Source: Gelatoporia subvermispora B
Lineage: Eukaryota; Basidiomycota; Agaricomycetes; Polyporales; Gelatoporiaceae
Direction of reading: 5' to 3'
NCBI GenBank assembly: GCA_000320605.2
Contig: KB445814.1
Coordinates: forward strand, 186,001 to 250,000
DNA length: 64,000 bases
Below the pieces are notes generated by a model. It saw nothing but the letters and a program-made list of their open reading frames with translations, was not told where the DNA came from and did no database searches. The first letter of the stretch is position 1, and each line of letters opens with the position of its first letter. The translations under genes were made by a program, and so were the position numbers. This document shows positions 1 through 10,335 of the stretch, one piece after another.

Positions 1-1
1 A

Positions 2-360
2 TCCGTCGTTACTGCTCAGAGCGACGTGTATTCCTTCGGTATGACGATGTTGCAAGTGAGCTATCGTTGTACTGTTCAGCGCTCCAGCCTTGAGCTCAAA
101 CCTCTATTTAGATCTTCACTGGCAAAGCCCCTTTCAACCAATATGATCGCGACTCGCAAGTGATGAGCGCCGTCATGAGAGGAGAACGGCCTTTGCGCCC
201 CGATTGCATGGTGGCTAACCAAGTCCTCATTGACAAAATGTGGTCCTTGATGGAGGATTGTTGGCAGGGGGAACGTACCAAACGTCCAGATATGCACAAT
301 GTTCTTGCGCGTCTGGGCGGACTATTTCAGAATAGTTCCACGAACACAGTGCCCAACTGA
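2..360 (+). CDS. Protein kinase, C-terminal end (partial)
   Basis: This is the 3' end of a gene entering from the left edge. Exon 2-55 reads ...SDVYSFGMTML, the conserved aspartate-containing helix of kinase subdomain IX. An intron follows at 56-111 (donor GTGAGC, acceptor TTTAG). Exon 112-360 begins IFTGKAPF and ends after ...MWSLMEDCWQGERTKRPDM..VL, with the invariant arginine of subdomain XI, then TGA. The motif series is typical of tyrosine-kinase-like and serine/threonine kinases that are very numerous in Agaricomycetes. The ATP-binding and catalytic loops lie outside the window, so activity cannot be judged. Confidence 0.88.
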
Positions 361-1378
361 TGAGTCTGATATCTCTCAAAGGCGGGAGGGAAGGGGGGGG
401 TCCCACGGGTGTGTTTCACGCCATCCTGTTCTCCCAATTCGAATCGTTCCACGTAGTCTTGAGTCCGACTATTCATGTCTTTTATCTGTGTATGAAATAT
501 CGCGTCTACTCAGTTCTAGCTCTCGGTCTCCTTACTGTCGCCCACAGTTACTTTCGATGAGAAATCGTAATCCTTTTTTGTCAGGTTTCGAGTGTACCAA
601 ACTGTTCTGATTATAGCCCAAAGCGAATGGCAAATCGCTTCTGCGTGAAACACAAGTTCATCGACATATTCCGAGGAGAGATCAAGCTCCTCTAGAGGTA
701 AAGCCAATCTTACTCGTTCGTTACACCTCTGCCGCTTTTGCAAATAACATCAGAGAAATGTCAAGTTGTCTTCGCGCATGCTATTGCGGGAATTTGCAAC
801 GGTCCTGACACGCCTGCGAAGCACTGTCAACTGAAGACGCTGTCATAGGCCATGAGACTCCAAGGCACACCAGAGTTCTGTCCAGAGGCTCAAACCATGC
901 TTGTGTTATTAACAGGTCCCACAAGCTCCATAACAATGTCGGGAAAGAGAGGAGAGGTTTACTTGTAATATGTATCCATCCGATACGTGGGTTTGAGGCG
1001 CCTTTGATAGTCTACTACTATCATCAAGCATTGAAAGCCATGTTCTTACTAGAAACAAGACACCTGGAATCTAAGATCTTGACTCATTTGTCTGTTGACA
1101 ATTGAGTTCCGCTTGTTCTCAATGAGTAAGTCATTCACAATTAGGTCTCTTGGACTCAGTCGAACAGTAAGTGACTGTTCGGTAATCCAGTCCTCCTGAG
1201 GACATTGTTGCGCTTCAATTTCGGACTGGCGCATAATAAATAATTTTCTTTCATAAATAAAAAGTGTGATAGCTAGTATCGAGGCGCTGTATAACCGCGA
1301 GAAGTGAAGCAAGTGGCTCATAGGAGCGTAACTGGTTTGAAATGTCTATTGGATCCTGGATCCCTGGTTCACTTCGGA
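361..1378. other. Gene-free stretch with a Y-block relic
   Basis: No gene is supported here. About 850-1035 resembles 5320-5410 and 8060-8150: each has GAGCTC, then a GTATCC/GTATCT word and a GGCGCCTT core at similar spacing. It is therefore a diverged copy of the Y block that flanks the small tandem genes further right. It suggests that an additional unit once existed to the left and was lost or truncated against the kinase gene. Confidence 0.4.
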
Positions 1379-1787
1379 CTAGTTAGGCTTCGGTTTGGTC
1401 ACGGAGGCACTGGAATTGGGCTTCGGCTTGGTCCCGGAGGTACTAGAATTGGGCTTCGGGGGAGGCTTGGGGGCCGGACTGCTGACGTTAAGGTTGCCTT
1501 TTCCCTTCGGTCTCCATAGGCTCACGGACGGACTAGACCATCGATTTGTCAATGAGGTCGATCGGTAGCTATGGATTATCGGCTTACGGAGTACCGTTGT
1601 CGGTAGACAGTCTGGGATGCTTCGTGAGCAGCGCCCCAGTAGGTGTCCGCTCTACTTACCTCGGAGGCTCAGCAAGCTCAGCGGGCTCAGCAGGCCCAGC
1701 GGGCTCAGCAGGCTCAGCGGGCTCAGCGGGCTCAGCGGGCCCAGCAGGCTCAGCAGGCTCAGCGGGCTCAGCGGGCTTGGAATCCAT
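1379..1787 (-). CDS. Small tandem-family protein, copy 1 (PAE-repeat form)
   Basis: Three exons: 1787-1660, 1611-1588 and 1532-1379. Introns start GTAAGT and GTAAGC and end CAG and TAG, and the product is 101 aa. The N-terminus is MDSK followed by about twelve Pro-Ala-Glu/Gly triplets coded by a 9-bp tandem repeat. A 24-nt middle exon follows. The last exon has the core SLWRPKGKGN and a Pro/Lys/Ser-rich tail with two TKPKPN repeats ending at TAG. Intron phases (2,2) and the 24-nt middle exon match copies 2 and 3. I see no signal peptide, membrane segment or CaaX box. The function is unknown, and I do not recognise the family. The shared structure among copies argues that it is a real gene. 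Confidence 0.6.
1667..1775 (-). repeat. 9-bp coding minisatellite (Pro-Ala-Glu)
   Basis: About twelve near-perfect copies of a 9-bp unit (minus strand CCCGCTGAG, variants CCTGCTGAG and CCTGCTGGG) lie inside exon 1 of small-gene copy 1. The length is always a multiple of three, so the reading frame is kept. The three other copies lack it. Confidence 0.9.
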
Positions 1788-1821
1788 TATCCTATCCGCA
1801 GAGAAATGTCAGCGGAAGTGA

Positions 1822-1970
1822 ATTATATAGCAGACAGAGCTGACGTTTACTGGAGTATGCGTGGTAGTTTGATGTGCGGGAGCTTGTCTAGGTCTGAGCT
1901 TGTCCGTAGAGGTCGAGCGACGAGGATAGAGAATGTTTTGAGCATTATCCGCCCCCTGACCTCTATATAT
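1822..1970 (-). promoter_or_regulatory. TATA-like boxes of small-gene copy 1
   Basis: Read on the minus strand, a TATATA box at 1964-1970 lies about 180 bp upstream of the start codon. A second TATATAA-like word is at 1822-1828, about 35-41 bp upstream. The distal one occupies the same context (GCGCATATATAG, then a GC-rich stretch) as the boxes of copies 2 and 3. Confidence 0.4.
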
Positions 1971-2059
1971 GCGCTCACACCAAGTGGTCTTTTGTCACAT
2001 TCCGTTTATGCAGTCTCGGGTAACAAGGAAGCTTTGTCCACTGAGCATTGGATGTCATG

Positions 2060-2450
2060 CAACACAGCTCCGTGACTGGATTTAGATGTTACTATGCCCG
2101 CGGAAATGAGATCCTGCTATCCTGGAAGGTGGAAATGTTGAGCCGAATGGCTATACGCACAGGCGTCGAGACATTGTGCAATTGAGCTGTTGGTACTCTG
2201 TTTTCCGCGCCCTATGTACAGCAACCAACTATACGGGCGGGTAAAGTCAGAAGTTCTCGCTGTTCTGGAGCGCTGTACGTTTGAGTCCGAGATCCTATTG
2301 GTCGCTCTGCTGCAGGGTAAATGCTATGCATACCAATTACTTGACGCTGATCACCCCATGTAAGAAGCAGCACAGGAAACGTCGATTTATCAGCTTTTAC
2401 GTGAGCTTTCATGTTCCTACATGTGCTGCTGCGCGTGCTCAAGAGGAATT
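2060..2450 (-). repeat. Y-block relic upstream of copy 1
   Basis: This weakly conserved block lies on the promoter side of small-gene copy 1. Short stretches (for example ACTATGCC.., GCTATACGCACAGG) align in order with 7450-7570 upstream of copy 3 and 4720-4850 upstream of copy 2. No intact reading frame is present. It appears to be part of the duplicated unit rather than an independent gene. Confidence 0.35.
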
Positions 2451-2609
2451 CCTACCACGATCGGCCTCTTTGCTCCAATCTCGAGGGTATGTAGTGGACC
2501 GAATCCACATGTGCGGCAGCGGCTGCGAGATCCTGCGGAATGAATCAGAAAGACGGAGGCGTACTGATGTGTATTGGGCCTGCACGATCAAGCACGTTGC
2601 AGCTCTAGA

Positions 2610-3690
2610 GGTCAATTGGCACATCTGCACCTGTCATTGCCCTTGGCTCCGCCAGGATCATGTTTGCGCTGTCCTTGAGACCATAAGTCTATGAGATGGG
2701 GAACATACAGTGATTCAGGCATGCGATTAAAAATGAGGCCTGAAGGCTCCCCGTTCCAGCAATGACATTGTTGGTATCGAGGTCGCCACACTATATGTGA
2801 CTGGAGGGATTGCATGACAGGATCTTGGATAAGACGTGAAGACGTGAATGCGTGAATAGTGAGTTTGTAGATTGGATGGTAGGTCGGGGTATAACAGGTC
2901 CGGATACAGAACTGAGAACTTCCATTTCGATTCTCATGTCGCGGGGCGGCGTCGCCGCTCACGGCTTTAGCACAGCCTCTAGCTCCGCCCACTATGCTAG
3001 GGCATAGGGTAGGTGTACGCGATGCGCGTAGCAGCGGTCGTGTCTCGGGAACCGTGAAGTCTGTTGTAAAGCAGTAGCTTCTCTGTCAGGCAGTGTCATT
3101 TACTTACACAGCCGGTGTATAGGATGTACAGCCGCAACAACATGTATGATGTGTTCACTTGGGCGGAGCTCCGGGGTCTTGACTGCCAGAGGAGGAGGAG
3201 AGCGTCAGAAGCAGCTCTTCCATTCGAGCGCTCTAGTACGAGCGGTTGGTGGATCTGGCTCATGTTGATTTCAGATGCTGTAGCGCACTGTATAGAATGA
3301 GGAGTAAAGGCTATCGAAATAATGAAGACACGCAGAGAGATACCATATAATATCAAGACATTGGGAGAAGTCGAGGACGAACGTGAACGTTCGGAACCTA
3401 CGGCCCGTACGTAGGCCGACCTTTCCCGGAAGCGCCCCATGAACCCAAGGCATGTGCAAGTCACGATGGCACGTCAATTTCCTCTCGATCGAAACCTTGG
3501 CAAAGAGAGCGGATCCCTGACTCTATTAGACTGGCTAGCGCTGCCTCCATCATGCAGATTACACCTATGTCGAGACTGCGCAGAGTCCACAGTCGCCGGG
3601 CAGACGATTGTGAGCTTTGATGAGATGATTTGTCGCATTACCATAGATTCTGCCGCGGTCGTCATCGAGTTTCGCATACATCCTGACCTA
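2610..3690 (-). repeat. X block (decayed coding relic) between copies 1 and 2
   Basis: This block lies downstream of small-gene copy 2 and recurs at 9400-10335. Shared marks in order are a GAGCCTTCAGGC-type word near 2740, a minus-strand peptide AKAxSGxAAPRxE near 2940-2980 (copy at 9600-9650), the ACTATGCTAGGGCATAGGGTA word near 2990-3010 (copy at 9701-9722), and a GGGCGGA word near 3160. A segment at 3580-3680 (minus frame GRIYGNATNHLIKAHN) is also shared. Stops and frameshifts break every frame, so I read it as the remains of a multi-exon minus-strand gene of unknown family. Confidence 0.45.
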
Positions 3691-4157
3691 AGTCTATCGG
3701 TTTACCACGTATTTGGTCCCTTGCGTATGTCAATTCATAGAGGAGTATTTCCTGGGCCAGGCAGCCATGCGTCTAGATCCCGTCCTGCGATGCCTGATAG
3801 GAAACAACACTTAACTAGTTCCCATCACAATTGCGAATCATATAGCCAGGAGGTTCATTAGAAATCCCACTTCATACGTCGATACCCTACATCGTTCGAG
3901 ATCGTTGACAACGAGAAAGGTCAAAATGTCGTATTGCAACACAGTATGTCCGCAGGATATAAAGGAGCGAGAACGTGAGTTCTTTGAATATGATACAATC
4001 GAAGTCCAAGAGAGATGACGGGAGTGTGAGGAATATATATATCGCTCCTAGAATTCTACTCGACCCTGTGCATTGTAATAATGAGCGCAAATCGTGTTCA
4101 GCATCAATAGTGGCGTAGTCAAATACTCGCATTACCCACCGTCCGAAGTAGTTGCTT

Positions 4158-4456
4158 TCAGTCCGAGACCGAGCTTGGCTCAGCCCCGCTGACCTTCTTG
4201 GGATCAGAGTGCGACTTCTTGGGCTTAGTCGGCGGCTTGGAGGCGCCACCGTTGTTGTTGGGATTGTCCTGCTTGCCTTTGGGTCGCCAGAGCATGACAG
4301 GCGGGATGAGACAAAGATTTATGAATGGTTCCCACCGAACGAGCGTGCCCGCTTACACAGTAGAAGTATCAACGGAATTCCTAGAAAATACAAGTTAACG
4401 GCGCATCTGCGGAAGCTCCTTCGTATTTACTTTGTGATTTCGGATTTGGAGTCCAT
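4158..4456 (-). pseudogene. Small tandem-family gene, copy 2 (splice acceptor missing)
   Basis: Exons align with the other copies: 4456-4431 (MDSKSEITK start), 4380-4357 (24 nt) and about 4296-4158 (core LWRPKGK, then Asn- and Lys-rich tail, TGA). Intron 1 is normal (GTAAAT..TCTAG). Intron 2 has a good donor (GTAAGC at 4356), but the position matching the acceptor of copy 3 reads GT instead of AG. I find no other AG that keeps frame. The copy may therefore be broken or spliced in a way I cannot see. If joined as in its sisters it would give 62 aa. Confidence 0.5.
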
Positions 4457-4570
4457 AGTTCTGACAACGCAGAAATGTCAAAATATGCTACACATGAGCG
4501 AGATGACTCGATGCTCACGCTAAGAGAGTATGGATGGATGGTGAAAACTGCCAGTGTGCGTCCGGCGGTG

Positions 4571-4582
4571 GCATATTTATAC
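4571..4582 (-). promoter_or_regulatory. TATA box of small-gene copy 2
   Basis: The minus strand reads GTATAAATATGCC about 120 bp upstream of the start codon. The same position in copy 3 (7325-7333) reads GATATATATGCC, so both the box and the trailing GCC are conserved. Confidence 0.5.
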
Positions 4583-4719
4583 ATTCGTGCGTGTTCCAGA
4601 TTCTCATGTCGCATTACGCTGCTGCAATTCCGAGTCTGTCTGAGGCCAGTGTCCATCGAACATCAAGTTCGATAATAGCTCGATAATCGTGAAACGGCGT
4701 CGGTAGGCGGGTAGGAATG

Positions 4720-5810
4720 AGCGGAATAGCAATATACGCATGCTGTCGGAGACATGTCTCCACTATGGAGGCTCCCGTGCTCAGTTGCTGCCGCGTGCTA
4801 GCTTTCTGTGGTAGCTGGTCAGTTGCCTTGTACTACAGTGCTGTGAGCTGTTGTGAGGTGAGCCCTGAGGTCTGAATAGCGGCAAGACGATAAGTCACGG
4901 CCTGATAATATCTAGGGTAGGCGCAATTGTCATGTCGGCTGGAGCGTACATCAGCACAGCGGCCGGGTATCTGTAACAGCTGCTTGACGATGCATGAAGC
5001 GTTCGACAAGCCACCCTTAAGGCCTAGTATCGTGATACTTCAGCGTGAGCTCGTTCACTCACCTGCGGTCTGCCCGCTCAAATGGATCTCTGTCGTGATC
5101 CATGACCCTATTCTGCGTCCATCTTCAAGGGCCAAACGTTCGTTCGCAGCTGATACTGGGTTCTCGTAGCTAACCAAAGAGGAGGTTTGGTATCTTGGCA
5201 ATCATCGATTTTGCACACAACTTTTGATGAGCACGAGACAGAAAACCAGGATAACGGAGTTAATTATCGTAAATTTTGTCCCGAAAAGCTTGTCATTATC
5301 TTGTCTGTGCCATCGACGGGTCTATGAGCTCGACAAACTCAGAAGATAGACTAGAGACTCACATCACGTCTGTATCTTTCCGATAATGGGGCTTGAAGGC
5401 GCCTTTTTCGAGTTCAAACACCGACTCCACATCCTCAATATCAAGGGAGTAAGGTCGAGCTCCGTTAGTTCGCCCCCGGGGGCAGACGACGAGCTGAAGA
5501 ACTGATAGAGGGGTGAAACATGAGGGGATAGATCCATCGCGTCAAGAAAGCGGGAACCCTAATAGTCCCGTATCGCCTGAGCGTGCTTAAGCATGGCGCT
5601 GGTAGCTGTATCAGGATCGGCATGCATGCGACTTGAGTCTGCACAAGACAAGTCCCCTAGTTCTATCAGACTGTTGCATGTATCAGGCTAGGCTATACCA
5701 GGATCCGTCAACAGCCTGGCATAGCTGGAAGAGGCACGCGATGTACTTACAAGGAGAAAAGTTCCTTTTTTATGTAATTGTATCCATATATACCGGCGAC
5801 AAACAGTATC
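4720..5810 (-). repeat. Y block upstream of copy 2
   Basis: This block of about 1.1 kb is collinear with 7455-8560. Shared words include GAGACAT..CCCGTGCTC, TCATGTC[CG]GCTG, CATGACCCTAT, GAGCACGAG/GAACACGAG and the GGCGCCTT core. Minus-strand coding traces remain, such as RFLDAMDLSPHVSPLY near 5500-5545 and LTELDLTPLILRMW near 5420-5465. Similar traces sit in the second copy (DLTSLILSM near 8165). No complete frame survives. It looks like a decayed gene of unknown family carried along with the small gene. Confidence 0.45.
4921..4996. repeat. Left arm of 76-bp inverted repeat
   Basis: The reverse complement of this stretch matches 5817-5892 with one mismatch in 76 positions. The next ~22 bp outside the arm (4899-4920 against 5893-5914) match in about 16 positions. 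The spacer is 820 bp. Confidence 0.95.
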
Positions 5811-5816
5811 TCTGAA

Positions 5817-6335
5817 CATGCATCGTCAAGCAGCTGTTACAGATCCCCGGCCGCTGTGCTGATGTACGCTCCAGCCGACATGACAATTGCGCCTACTTTG
5901 GATATTCTCTGGCCCCAAACACGTCAACGGGGTTGACCCGAGTCCGGTCTCGGACTGAAAGCAGCGACTTCGGATATAGGTGATGCGAGTATTTGACAAC
6001 GCCGCTACTGATACTGGAGACAATTTGTGCTCATTATTACAATGCGCAGGGTCGTGTAGATTCTGAGCCTGATATGTTCCTCACGCTTCCACCATCTCTT
6101 CCTTGAACTTTCTCAAGTATCGTATTCACAGAACTCACGTGCTCGCTCCTTTGTATCTTGTAGACATACTGTACTGCCATATGACATTTTGACTTTTCTC
6201 GTTTTCATCGATTTCAAACGCTGTAGTGTATCGACGTATGAAGCAGGGTTCTCATTGAGGTTCCCTGCTGCGTGATCCGTGATTGCGATGGGAACTAGTA
6301 ATGTGTTGTATTCCAGTAGTCATTGCAAGATGGGC
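5817..6335. repeat. Inverted, internally deleted copy of the 3.8-5.0 kb unit
   Basis: 5817-5892 is the right arm of the 76-bp inverted repeat. 5934-6058 is the reverse complement of about 4065-4185 (roughly 80% by eye), 6085-6170 of about 3960-4035, and 6280-6330 of about 3795-3840. The order is fully reversed. The part holding the small gene itself (about 4200-4920) is missing in this copy, so an inverted duplication with an internal deletion is the simplest reading. Confidence 0.75.
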
Positions 6336-6379
6336 TTTACGCGTGTGACTGCCAGGCCCAGGAAAATTCCTTCAGGACT

Positions 6380-6800
6380 TACATACTCAGGGGAGCAAAT
6401 ATAGGGCAAGTTGATAGAAAGCGCATATAGGAAACTTTGCGCTGATAGTCCATCCCACAACTAAAGACGCCAGCGCTACCACCGCACCGACGTAGGTAGT
6501 ACCTACTTCTCCTGCAGCACAACAGTCCACTATTTCGTATCGCGGTACAGAATCACGCAGTCGTAACCTAATGCAGTGATCCTGCTTCATGCAATGATGC
6601 ACACCAACGAAAATAATGGCAATGAAGAAGGTGAAATCATCATACGGCACCGCAAAATGTCCACAGAAAATCAAAGGAGTGAATGTGTGAGGTATCTGAA
6701 CGTAAGACTGTATGAAGTCCGAGATGAGGGGTTGTAAGGAATGTGGGAGTTTCAGAACTTTACTCGGCCTTGTATAGTAGTGATGAGCATGATATGTCTC
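6380..6800 (-). repeat. X-block remnant downstream of copy 3
   Basis: The words ACTCGGCCTTGTATAGTAGTGATGAGC near 6760 match ACTCGACCCTGTGCATTGTAATAATGAGC near 4058 in the same orientation and at the same distance from the small gene. A minus-strand reading frame (6674-6387) contains one hydrophobic stretch (VGAVVALASLVVGW), but I cannot connect it to neighbours by splicing. Treated as a relic. Confidence 0.35.
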
Positions 6801-6908
6801 CGGCGTGCATGACAGTACAGTCGAACACTCACTGCGCCTACTATCTTCTGCAATTGTTACTTCGCTTCGGCCCGAGCACTGGTGGGGCTCAGTCCTGACG
6901 TCTGAGCC

Positions 6909-7200
6909 TCAATTGGGTTGAGGCTTAGTCTGAGTGGGTTGCGGCTGAGTGGGTTGCGGCTGAGTGGGTTTTGGCTGAGGTTTGGTGCTACTGGCGTTAC
7001 TGACTGGCGCTCCGGCCTTGCCCTTGGAGCGCCAAGACGTAGCTGGGGGCCTAAGGCGGAGATCTGAGAGTGAAGTCCATTGTACGAGCGTGTCTTCCTT
7101 ACACGGTGGTAGTACTTGCAGAAGTGCTGGGACATAAGTCAACGACGTCTCTGAGGATACTCGTTCGTACTAACGTTGTGGGTTCGGATTTAGGGTCCAT
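6909..7200 (-). CDS. Small tandem-family protein, copy 3
   Basis: Three exons: 7200-7175, 7126-7103 (24 nt) and 7050-6909. Intron 1 is GTTAGT..CCCAG and intron 2 GTAAGG..CTTAG, with phases 2 and 2. The product is 63 aa: MDPKSEPT, a Ser/Thr-rich middle, core SWRSKGKAG, and a tail with three TQPQP-type repeats ending PQPN. The N-terminal MDxKSE, the core and the exon plan match copy 2. There is no signal peptide or CaaX end. The function is unknown. A TATA-like box at 7325-7333 lies about 127 bp upstream. Confidence 0.6.
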
Positions 7201-7454
7201 CGTTCTAATGAATGAAGCAGAGGTGTCAGCAAAGTGATATGTATGAGCCAAATGATTTGATGTTCTCGCTTTGTGAAGGTGGCGATAGTGGAACTGATAG
7301 TCCCCACCAGGTGCTCGGCCCTGGCATATATATCCGTCCGTCTGTGTTGCACTTTTTTTTGTGACTCTACATTGCTGCGGCCCCGAAGAGTAGAGCCTGT
7401 GTATATCGACGTCAAGTTCGACAGTACACGGCTCGATGGCGGGGATACTATGCC

Positions 7455-8640
7455 GAGCAGTAATGAGAAAATGGGTATAGCGATGCACGCAGGTTTCCGG
7501 AGACATCATCCTGTAATGAAGCTGCCCGTGCTCGGTTGTGCAGTTTCCTGTAGTAGATGGTTAGTTGCCTTCTGATTGAGTTCTGCGAGTTGCTATTGAT
7601 CGAATATCGGCGTCCAAGTGGCGGTGAGACGATACAAGTAACGGTACAGTAATCTCCGCGGTACGCACAGTTATCATGTCCGCTGAACCATTGTTCAGTA
7701 CAGCCCTGTATGTGTGGCAGCTGCGTAACATTGCATGGAACGCCGTCATGACTCGGGTCGCGATCTGAGCGCGAGATATCATGTGGTCAGCTGTAACGCT
7801 GCGCCCGCTTGGGTGGATGTTTGACGTGAGTCATGACCCTATCGCATGTTCATACTCGAGGACCATCCTTCTTCCGCATCTTATGCTGCGCTCTCTGATC
7901 TAGCTGCAGAACAGGTTCGGGATTATGGCAACTATAGGCTTCGCCCACAGCATCTGGTGAACACGAGGCAAAATTTGGGATAAAATCGAACGATGATGCT
8001 CGGGAATCACACCATATGCATCGAGAGGCTGTTATCGCCATGTTTGAGCTACCAGCAAGCCTCATGAGCTCGGAAATCCCAGAAAAGAGGCCAGAGGCGT
8101 ACTTGTACTGTGTATCCTTCTGATACTGAGACTTAGGGCGCCTTCCCGAGCTTCAATAACCATTCACATAGATAGAATCAAGGACGTAAGGTCTGAGTTG
8201 GCGACTGGGAAGTAGATTACAGGCTTGACAATCGATAGCGAGGTGAAGAACGAGGGCATCGATCTAGCGCATCGAGAAAACGGATGGTCTAATAGTACTG
8301 CATCGCCAAAGCGAACGTGCAATGCCACGAACAGCATTGGCTCGCTCGCTGTCAGGCGGCGCAGGTAGTTGCGCCAATGCTGTCGTGCGCTTGACCTGAG
8401 GCCGCGTAAGCCAGTGTTCCTCGTTCCGCCAGGGTGCTGTATGTGGCAGGTTAGGCTATACCACACAGCCTGGTATAACTGGGAGAGGCGCAGAAGGAAT
8501 GGAAGGAAAACGGACTCGTTGTTATGTATTTCCACCCATCTACACCAGGCTATAATTGTGCGGCATGTATAGACGCACTCAGTGGTTGAATGATCTTAGT
8601 CGGGCGGAACCCGGGAGACCTACTTGTCATAGGATGAACA
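7455..8640 (-). repeat. Y block upstream of copy 3
   Basis: Collinear with 4720-5810. The end near 8520-8640 (GTATTTCCACCCATCTACACCAGG.., then GGGCGGAACC) also resembles 3090-3170 and 9830-9915. The longest open stretch (minus, 8535-8164) reads through the homologous region but shares frame with the 5.4-kb copy only in its last part (DLTSLILSM), so at least one frameshift separates them. Confidence 0.4.
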
Positions 8641-9399
8641 GGCCCAGAGAGGACCGCGCTACTAGCTTCCGACACCTGGAGTCTTGTACATATGCCGCAG
8701 TACGGTCCTGCATTGCCCTGCATTGCATGTGTGGGCGCGACAGACGGCAGCGTTGTAAACCAAGTAGGGCACTATGCCGGGTAGCATAGTATCTCCGTCA
8801 ATTAGCTGGTAGACCTGGTTGATATGGTCTCAAGCGGCTTCGTTGGCGTCTCTGAACGCATGTACGGAGGAGCATGCGGATACAAGCAACAGCGAGACAT
8901 CGAGAGAAGTCAACGATGGTCCCGCCGGTACTGTGTACGTCGAGTCCTCGATCCTCCACGACCTTGGGCGACGTCCTATGTCCCCGGGGTCCGTCGCTGT
9001 CGCCTGAGCGCCGAGCTACCCCATGTCACCGGGCACCCATCGCCTATTCTCGGCGTATATTTGAGCAACAGACTCCTTTTGTAGAAGAGGAAAATAACCA
9101 AGGATGCTTTCCAAATATCTCAAAAATGCTCTGTGCATTATTTCGTGCGCAATATATCGAATGTACCGTAATTGGTGACGTTATGGTGTGCGGAGAGCCT
9201 CAGCCTCTGTGTCAGCCTTAAATTCCTCCCTGGATCACGTGAATGAACTGGGCCGAGACGAAGCGTCCTTCAACGAGTGCATACTACGAAACGCACCCAC
9301 TCTCCAGCGCAATTACCCATTTTCCACAGAGAGATACGCTTACAGACATCTGTAGTCAATGCCCAAAACAAAGGCAAGTCACCCCAAGCCAACTCTTCT
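8641..9399. other. Extra DNA between units 3 and 4
   Basis: I find no counterpart of this stretch in the other units. It accounts for much of the larger spacing between copies 3 and 4 (about 4 kb against 2.7 kb). Several overlapping plus-strand frames exist at 8819-9221, but none has supporting splice or family signals. No gene called. Confidence 0.4.
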
Positions 9400-10335
9400 A
9401 CCTGATGTCATTATGCGCCTGACAGCAAAGCCTGAAGGCTCCTCCGGTCCCATGATCAACGGCGTGATTGGTACCAAGGTCATGACGCGCCAGATGAGTA
9501 TCCCTGTTTCTTGATAGGATCTTGACGAACATAAGAACCAGGGCACAGGCCAAGTAAATCGATTGTAGTTTCAGAGTGTAACAGGTCGGATACAGAGCGC
9601 TCACCTCATATCGTGGCGCGGCGGCGCCACTCATGGCTTTGGCAGCGCCTTCATCTAATAGTCTAGGCCAACCAAGAGAGCCAAAGCTCCTCGTTCCATG
9701 TACTATGCTAGGGCATAGGGTACATTGCAATGCGTTTATGCGATGCGTGTAGTAGTGGGCTGTGGGCCGTGTCTCGGGAGGCGGCGTAGGGGTAGGGGAA
9801 GTGTGCCAGGGCAGCAGCTAAGTTCTCTGCCGTGTAACTCCACGTATTTGCACGGGAGGTGTAAAGCATGCACAGCCGTTATAGTACGCACAGTGGGCTC
9901 ACCCGGGCGGATCTCTGGGTCTCGCTTGTCACAGGAGAGGTTGGCGCTAGATGCATCTCCCGCGTTCGTTCCATGCGAGCAGTTGATTGATCTGACCCTT
10001 AACTCAAGTTGACCTCGAAGAGGGAATCGCGCTCTGAAGATGAAATGAATTGAGCTATCAGACATTGGGGAGAGTCGAAGCTGGGCCCAGGGATAGGCTA
10101 AGTAGCGCCATTGGGCCAGACGTCAAATTTACGGCACATGGACAATACGGCGGCGGTTGCCACGGCACATTACTCTTCGGAACCTCGGACAGCACCCACT
10201 TGCGCGGCCGCACGCTGCATTGCAGATGTCACCTATATTGCGACTCACAATCCTTGGTCAGACGATTTATGAGGCTCAATGAGAGAATTTGCTGCATTAT
10301 CACGCATCTTGAGTTATCACACAGTCTCGAATGAC
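9400..10335 (-). repeat. X block downstream of copy 4
   Basis: Homologous to 2610-3690 and better preserved. On the minus strand an AAKAMSGAAAPRYE peptide near 9650-9605 is followed by a donor-like GTGAGC. After an AG near 9520 comes a frame reading ILIWRVMTLVPITPLIMG and GPEEPSGFAVRR (about 9510-9410). The segment near 10330-10190 matches 3690-3550 but has stops in the frame that is open there. I do not recognise the family and treat this as a decaying gene copy. Confidence 0.4.

Noticed and set aside
4921..5892. A DNA transposon or MITE with terminal inverted repeats
   Set aside because: The spacer is the Y block, which also occurs without the arms at 7.5-8.6 kb. Outside the arms the homology continues weakly, and no target-site duplication was seen.
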